DNA of 56,243 nucleotides from Roseomonas mucosa ATCC BAA-692 (GTDB lineage Bacteria > Pseudomonadota > Alphaproteobacteria > Acetobacterales > Acetobacteraceae). Location of the stretch: contig NZ_KK211412.1 of the NCBI RefSeq assembly GCF_000622225.1, forward strand, positions 1 to 56,243, read 5' to 3'. Below the pieces are notes generated by a model that was not told the origin of the DNA, did no database searches, and saw only the letters and a program-made list of their open reading frames with translations. This document shows positions 51,906-56,243 of this stretch, piece by piece. Every line of letters begins with the position of its first letter. Positions within the stretch are counted from its first letter, which is position 1. Position numbers and translations under genes: made by a program.

Positions 51906-53543
51906 TTACGTTGCATTTCCGTAGATTGCGAGAGGAACCCGGGAAAATATTCCGATTTCGGAAGAGTTTTCCAGGGCCGCGGCACGACGCCAGCCGGACC
52001 AGCGGCGGAGGGCCGGGACGGCCGGCGGGGCGACGGCCTCGCTTCCAGGGCGGGGGCGGGTCACATGGTCCAGCATGGCGTCCACCTGGCGGAAGTGGGA
52101 GTCCCAGCCCGGCGGCCGCCAGTTCTGCAGCCGGGTGGCCTGGGCGGCGCGGGCGGCACTGCCGGGCCGGGCATAGTCCAGGATCGCGGCACGCCAGCCG
52201 GCGCCGTCGAGCGGATCGAGGTAGTGCGGCACCGGGCCGCCGACCTCGCGCAGCGCGGGCAGGTCGGAGCAGATCGCCGGCACGCCAAGGGCCAGGGCCT
52301 CGGCCAGCGGCAGGCCGTAGCCTTCCACGAAGGAGGGGAAAAGCAACGCCCGGGCGCCGCGCAGCAGCGCGGCCATCCGGGCATCGGGCACCTGGCCGAG
52401 TTCCTCGACCGTGCCGCGCAGGACGGCGCTGCGCTCCAGGATGTCGACGATGTTCTCGTTCTCCCAGCCGCGGCGGCCGATGATCAGCAGTCGTGGCACC
52501 GGGCCGCCGAGGCCGGCGGTGCCGGCGCGAACGAAGTCGCGCCAGAGATGCAGCAGCAGCAGGTGGTTCTTGCGGGGCTCGATGGTGCCGAGGGCGACGA
52601 AGTAGGGAGCCGGGCCGCCGGGCCGTTCGGCGGTGGCGTGCCGCATGGTCCCCGCTCCGGTGCCTCGGGTCCCGGCACCTGGGGCCTCGTCCTCCAGGGC
52701 CCTGGTGCCCAGGGTCTCGATCCCGAGAGGGGCAACGATCACCGGCGGGGGCACCGGGCGGATGCGCAGATGAGGGGCGAGCGCCTCGGCGGTGTCGGCG
52801 GAATTCACGATCACCCCGTCGGCGAGGCGGGCGGTGGTGTCGATCCGCCGCAGATGCCGTGCCGACTGCCCCGGGCGGGCATATTCCGGATGGGTCGCGG
52901 GGATCAAGTCATGGATCAACGGCACGAAGGCGCAGCCGCGGGCCCGCATCGCCTGGATCGGGCCGGGCCGCTCCAACGCCCGGTGCGAGACCAGCAGGAA
53001 GGCGCGGCGCGCGCCCAGGCGGCCGACGTTCGGCGCCAGCTGCCCGGCGCCGAGGCCCAGGCCGGCGAGAAGGCGGAGGCGGCCGGCGATCCTCTCGGCA
53101 TCGCGCTGCGCCTCCCGCTGCATCTCGCCCCGGGCTTCCCATTGCGTATCCCATGGGTTCTCCTGCCGCTCCTCGCCGGCCGGCCCCGGGGATGGTTCCG
53201 CTGATGGCGGACAGGGAAACGGAGGGGCGGCGGGCGTGCCGCACCAGGAGATGGAAAGGGCCGCCACCAGATCTTCCACCGCGCGGCGGGGCAGCACGGA
53301 CCAGGCGCCGGACAGGGCGCCGGCCACGAAGACGCAGCGGTCCTCCGGCAAGGCGGCCCAGCGGCGGGCATAGGCGAGTTCGACCCGGTCGATCCCCGAG
53401 GGCGCTACCTTGCGCCCCCGCGCGAGCAGGCGCGAGATGTCCAGCACCACGCCGGGGCCGGTATCGGGGCTTGCGCCGCTCTCCAGGCGCAAGGGCTGAA
53501 GCAGGGACCATTGACGGTCGAGAACCGATGGCGTGGCATCCAT
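51906..53543 (-). CDS. GT4-family glycosyltransferase (GT-B fold)
   Basis: 545 residues. The C-terminal half is a clear GT4 domain: FVALGTIEPRKNHLLLLHLW, LLIIGRRGWENENIVDILER, LLFPSFVEGYGLPLAEALAL (E-x7-E motif) and GVPAICSDLPALREVGG. The N-terminal half has VVLDISRLLARGRKVAPSGI and AFVPLIHDLIPATHPEYARP. An unstructured insert (about 105-150) and a C-terminal tail beyond 500 are extra. It is the first gene of the operon, ending 9 bp before the PKS start, so it probably glycosylates the capsule chain or its lipid. Sugar donor unknown. Confidence 0.88.
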   Translation of the reverse strand: MDATPSVLDRQWSLLQPLRLESGASPDTGPGVVLDISRLLARGRKVAPSGIDRVELAYARRWAALPEDRCVFVAGALSGAWSVLPRRAVEDLVAALSISWCGTPAAPPFPCPPSAEPSPGPAGEERQENPWDTQWEARGEMQREAQRDAERIAGRLRLLAGLGLGAGQLAPNVGRLGARRAFLLVSHRALERPGPIQAMRARGCAFVPLIHDLIPATHPEYARPGQSARHLRRIDTTARLADGVIVNSADTAEALAPHLRIRPVPPPVIVAPLGIETLGTRALEDEAPGAGTRGTGAGTMRHATAERPGGPAPYFVALGTIEPRKNHLLLLHLWRDFVRAGTAGLGGPVPRLLIIGRRGWENENIVDILERSAVLRGTVEELGQVPDARMAALLRGARALLFPSFVEGYGLPLAEALALGVPAICSDLPALREVGGPVPHYLDPLDGAGWRAAILDYARPGSAARAAQATRLQNWRPPGWDSHFRQVDAMLDHVTRPRPGSEAVAPPAVPALRRWSGWRRAAALENSSEIGIFSRVPLAIYGNAT

Positions 53544-53748
53544 CTTGGCACTCCTGTCGGTTCCGGGGCATGCACCGACCGGCCATCACCCTTTGAGTGC
53601 ATCATAAACGTTAATTACAACCTTAAGGAAGTGTTTCTTCTGCATTGCAATACGGCATAGTCGGAACTCACGGCCTGGTGTTACCGGTCGTTGCGCTCCT
53701 CCAGCACCTGGGGTTGTGACAACCGCGGCTCCATGAGAGGAAGCCCAT
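53544..53748. promoter_or_regulatory. AT-rich divergent promoter region
   Basis: About 205 bp between the capsule-operon glycosyltransferase (leftward) and the FIST gene (rightward). The stretch 53590-53660 is by far the most AT-rich in its surroundings (CATAAACGTTAATTACAACC and following), as expected for promoters. GGTTG/CAACC (53711-53723) is a small inverted repeat near the FIST start. I cannot assign exact -35/-10 boxes with confidence. Confidence 0.5.
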
Positions 53749-55092
53749 GTGTTCCTTGCGGCGCCATGCGCCGGGCGCGCGTGGCGGCAGGTGGTCCTGG
53801 CCGATGCCGATTCAGGCTATGGTGTCGTGTGCCATGTCCCCATGCCGCATCTGGATGTTTCCGATGAGCCTTTTTCCCCTGGCGGAGACCTGCCCTTGAT
53901 CCGCGTTGCCTACCGGCGGCATGGCGATGCCGCCGTGGCCGCGGAACGCTGCATCGCCGACCTCGGCGCGATGTTGCCCGCCTTCCTCCTGGTCTTCTGC
54001 GGCGGCAAGCTGGATGGCGAGGTGGTGCTGGCGGCGCTGCAGGCGGCCTATGGCGCCGTGCCGGTGGTGGGCGGCGCGGCGGCGGGGGCCATCTCGCGCA
54101 ATGCCTTCGGCTATAGCGGGCTGGAACTGCTGGTGGTCGCCTTCGGCGCGGGAGCGCCGGTCCCGGCGGTGGTTTCGGCGGAGTTGCAGCCCGACGAGCA
54201 CCAGGGCGGCCTGGTGCTGGGGGAGCGCATCCGTGCCGTGGCAGCCGAGGATGCGAGCGTGCTGCTGCTCTTCGACAGCGTGGCCAGCCGGGCGCCGCTG
54301 CGGCTGCATCCGGCCAGCCTGATCGTGCGGGGGCTGCACGAGGGGCTGGGCGGGCACCGCATCCAGCTGGTTGGCGGCGGGCTGCTGACGGACATGAACC
54401 TGACCGATGCCTGGGTCTTCGACGGAGGGGCGGTGCGCAAGCACATCGCGCTGGCGCTGGTCTTCCCGCCGGAGGTGACGATGGAAACGGCGATCCTGCA
54501 CGGCTGCCGTCCGGTCAGCACCTTCATGGAGATCACCCGCATCGACGGTGCCGAGGTCTATGAGCTGGACGGGCAGCCGGCGCTGGGGGTGATCGAGCGG
54601 ATGCTGGGCCTCTCGCTCGGCGCGGCGCGGGGGCAGGAGCTGTCGCTGATGGCGACGCTGGGCCAGAAGCAGGGCGACCCCTTCGGCCCCTATGACGAGA
54701 ACGACTACGTCAACCGGCTGATCCTGCGGGCCAATCCGGAAACCGGCTCGGTGACGCTGTTCGAGCCGGATTTCGCGCGCGGCGCCCGGGTGCAGATCAT
54801 GGGCCGTGACAACATGCTGATGCTCGATTCGGTGGAGCAAGGCATGGCGGCGCTGCGGGCTTCGCTGGCGGCACCGGAGGCGCTGCTCGGCTTCTACATC
54901 GACTGCGCGGGCCGCGGCAGCGCGCGTTCCGGCGCGCCGGTCGAGGAAGCGGAGATGGTGCTGCGGGGCCTGCCGCCGGGCGTGCCCTTTGGAGGCTTCT
55001 ATTCCGGCGTGGAGGTGGCGCCCTTCGGCGAATACAGCCGGCCGCTGGACTGGACCGGCGTGCTGGTCGTGCTGCGGCGGCGGGCGGCGTGA
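53749..55092 (+). CDS. FIST-domain sensory protein
   Basis: 447 residues from a GTG at 53749, with AGAGGAAG upstream; ATG 53842 is an alternative. The FIST_N part spans about 45-240 (AFLLVFCGGKLDGEVVLAAL, VPVVGGAAAGAISRNAFGYS, HRIQLVGGGLLTDMNLTDAW). The FIST_C part follows (about 250-440), with PYDENDYVNRLILRANPETG, ALLGFYIDCAGRGSARSG and GVPFGGFYSGVEVAPFGEYS near the end. FIST domains are proposed small-ligand sensors, possibly for amino acids. The stop overlaps the kinase start (GTGA), so both are made together and probably act in one pathway. Confidence 0.9.
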   Translation: MFLAAPCAGRAWRQVVLADADSGYGVVCHVPMPHLDVSDEPFSPGGDLPLIRVAYRRHGDAAVAAERCIADLGAMLPAFLLVFCGGKLDGEVVLAALQAAYGAVPVVGGAAAGAISRNAFGYSGLELLVVAFGAGAPVPAVVSAELQPDEHQGGLVLGERIRAVAAEDASVLLLFDSVASRAPLRLHPASLIVRGLHEGLGGHRIQLVGGGLLTDMNLTDAWVFDGGAVRKHIALALVFPPEVTMETAILHGCRPVSTFMEITRIDGAEVYELDGQPALGVIERMLGLSLGAARGQELSLMATLGQKQGDPFGPYDENDYVNRLILRANPETGSVTLFEPDFARGARVQIMGRDNMLMLDSVEQGMAALRASLAAPEALLGFYIDCAGRGSARSGAPVEEAEMVLRGLPPGVPFGGFYSGVEVAPFGEYSRPLDWTGVLVVLRRRAA

Positions 55093-56243
55093 ACGGGATC
55101 TTCCCGCCCCAGAGCGCCAGCACGGCGGCCGCGGATGGGCAGCTGGAGCGCGAACTCGCCTATTACCGGCGTGAGTGCAACGCGCTGGGGGCGCGGCTGC
55201 TGCGGCTGCAGGAGGAGCAGAGCCAGGCCTTCCGGGAGGCGCGGCGGTCCCGCACCGTGGCGAAGCTGATCCGCGAGGCCTATCGCCTGGCCGATCACGG
55301 CAACGCGCCCGAGGATATCGGCGAGCCGATGCTGGAGATCGTGGTGGACAACACGATCTGCGACCGCGCGGCGCTGTTGCAGGAAACCCCGCGCGGCAGC
55401 CAGCGCTTCCGCGTCACGCACTCGCTGGGCCTGCCGCCCGGCGGTCCTCCCGGACACCCCGCCGTGGGGGGCGGTGAGGCTTCCCCGGCGGGCCAGGCCG
55501 GGCATTCCCTGGTGGCGGGGGAAATCTTCGTGCCGGCGCCGCCGTCCTTCTTCTTCACCACCTCCCGCACCCGGCTGGAAACGCCGGCCTATGAGCTGAC
55601 CGGCATCCTGCGCCTGCCCTACGTGCTCTGGGCCTATGACGCGGCGACGGGGATGGCGCTGATCATCGGCAACCAGTCGGAAAGCAATGTCAGCCGCCCC
55701 TTCGAGGAGGCCGACCAGGAGCTGATCGAGGGCGCGCTGTCGGTCTATATCGACGTGCTGCTGCGCAAGCGGTCCGAGGCGGAGCTGCGGCTGGCCAAGG
55801 CGCAGGCGGAGGAGGCGAGCTCCACGCGGTCGCGCTTCCTGGCGACGCTGACGCACGAGCTGCGCACGCCGCTGAACGCGATCATCGGCTTTTCCGAGAT
55901 GATGGCGACGGGGTCCGGCTACGAACCCACGGCGCATGAGCGGGGCGAGTACAACCGGCACATCCTGAACTCGGCCAAGCACCTGCTGGCGCTGATCAAC
56001 GAGATCCTGGACTATTCCAGCCTGGCGCGCGGGCGCACGACGCTGGGCCGGCGCTGGCTGCCGCTGAACGAGCTGCTGAAGGAGGTGACCGGCGCCACGG
56101 CCGGCACCGCCGCCGAGCGTGAGGTCGAGGTGAGTTGCGACCTGCCGGAGGAGGTCTGGTGGATCCGGGTGGACCGGACGCGCTTCCGGCAAATCCTGGA
56201 CAACCTGCTCAGCAATGCCATGCGCTTCACCGCGCCGGGGGGA
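55089..56243 (+). CDS. Sensor histidine kinase, C-terminally cut by window edge
   Basis: 385 codons are visible from GTG 55089. An N-terminal coiled coil (LERELAYYRRECNALGARLL) leads to a GAF-like sensory region (about 60-230; LEIVVDNTICDRAALLQETP, GILRLPYVLWAYDAATGMAL, FEEADQELIEGALSVYIDVL). Then comes HisKA with His256 in FLATLTHELRTPLNAIIGFS. The N box of the ATPase domain (ILDNLLSNAMRFT) is reached just before the edge. No transmembrane helix is seen, so it is cytoplasmic. Coupling to the FIST gene suggests that the FIST protein feeds its signal to this kinase. Confidence 0.9.
   Translation, partial: MNGIFPPQSASTAAADGQLERELAYYRRECNALGARLLRLQEEQSQAFREARRSRTVAKLIREAYRLADHGNAPEDIGEPMLEIVVDNTICDRAALLQETPRGSQRFRVTHSLGLPPGGPPGHPAVGGGEASPAGQAGHSLVAGEIFVPAPPSFFFTTSRTRLETPAYELTGILRLPYVLWAYDAATGMALIIGNQSESNVSRPFEEADQELIEGALSVYIDVLLRKRSEAELRLAKAQAEEASSTRSRFLATLTHELRTPLNAIIGFSEMMATGSGYEPTAHERGEYNRHILNSAKHLLALINEILDYSSLARGRTTLGRRWLPLNELLKEVTGATAGTAAEREVEVSCDLPEEVWWIRVDRTRFRQILDNLLSNAMRFTAPGG

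Noticed and set aside
53747-53899. Short plus-strand frame starting ATG 53747, two bases before the FIST GTG
   Set aside because: It shares the FIST ribosome site but its peptide has no recognisable feature. A leader peptide is possible but unsupported.
1-56243. tRNA, rRNA or tmRNA genes
   Set aside because: I saw no cloverleaf with a T-loop consensus and no rRNA core sequence on either strand by eye. A covariance search would be needed to exclude a missed tRNA.

Overview
The window comes from a chromosome of very high GC content. Its gene content (SoxR-DoxX, dmeRF, DUF423, TsaB-RimI, a TRIC/UPF0126 channel and an RkpA-like polyketide synthase beside kps genes) points to an alphaproteobacterium. 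Protein flavour and codon use suggest the Acetobacteraceae, near Roseomonas. That placement is an inference, because there is no rRNA or tRNA in the window to confirm it.

Positions 1-30,000 carry mostly housekeeping and stress genes in short units. These are: a cut-off IS5-type transposase; a beta-hydroxyacid dehydrogenase; a hybrid PAS histidine kinase; NudC with a small lipoprotein; a MarR-GNAT fusion with a palindrome over its start; GlgX; an HNH endonuclease; AroA; an LGFP-repeat protein; PPK2; DNA polymerase IV; a frameshifted remnant; CysK behind a strongly folded leader; a TRIC channel; a DcaP-like porin; SMP-30; a LolA-like carrier; a class I glutamine amidotransferase hydrolase; a FAH-family enzyme; exonuclease III; SoxR and DoxX; TsaB and RimI; a GNAT enzyme; DUF423; DmeR and DmeF; and an M20 amidohydrolase.

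Positions 30,200-53,600 form an envelope and capsule region. A yjfJ-yjfL-yjfK-like trio (PspA-like, DUF350, DUF2491) lies downstream of a lipoprotein-kpsM-kpsT-kpsE-kpsD export operon. kpsC runs divergently from it. Facing kpsC is a second minus-strand operon: glycosyltransferase, a 2515-residue RkpA-like type I polyketide synthase, an RkpG-like alpha-oxoamine synthase, a GNAT-fold protein and kpsS. The PKS has no visible release domain and its gene overlaps that of the alpha-oxoamine synthase by 4 bp. A reasonable model is that the synthase releases the acyl chain as an amino-ketone lipid used in capsule assembly. This is the most interesting system in the window.

Positions 53,749-56,243 hold a FIST sensor protein translationally coupled to a histidine kinase that runs off the right edge.

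A family of multi-hairpin intergenic repeats runs through the window: three copies of about 310 bp, one half copy and one remnant. They mostly lie just after gene ends. Other regulatory candidates are a SoxR box in a 19-bp promoter spacer, an RcnR/FrmR-type operator, a riboswitch-like leader at cysK, a possible small RNA near 21,890 and two bidirectional terminators.
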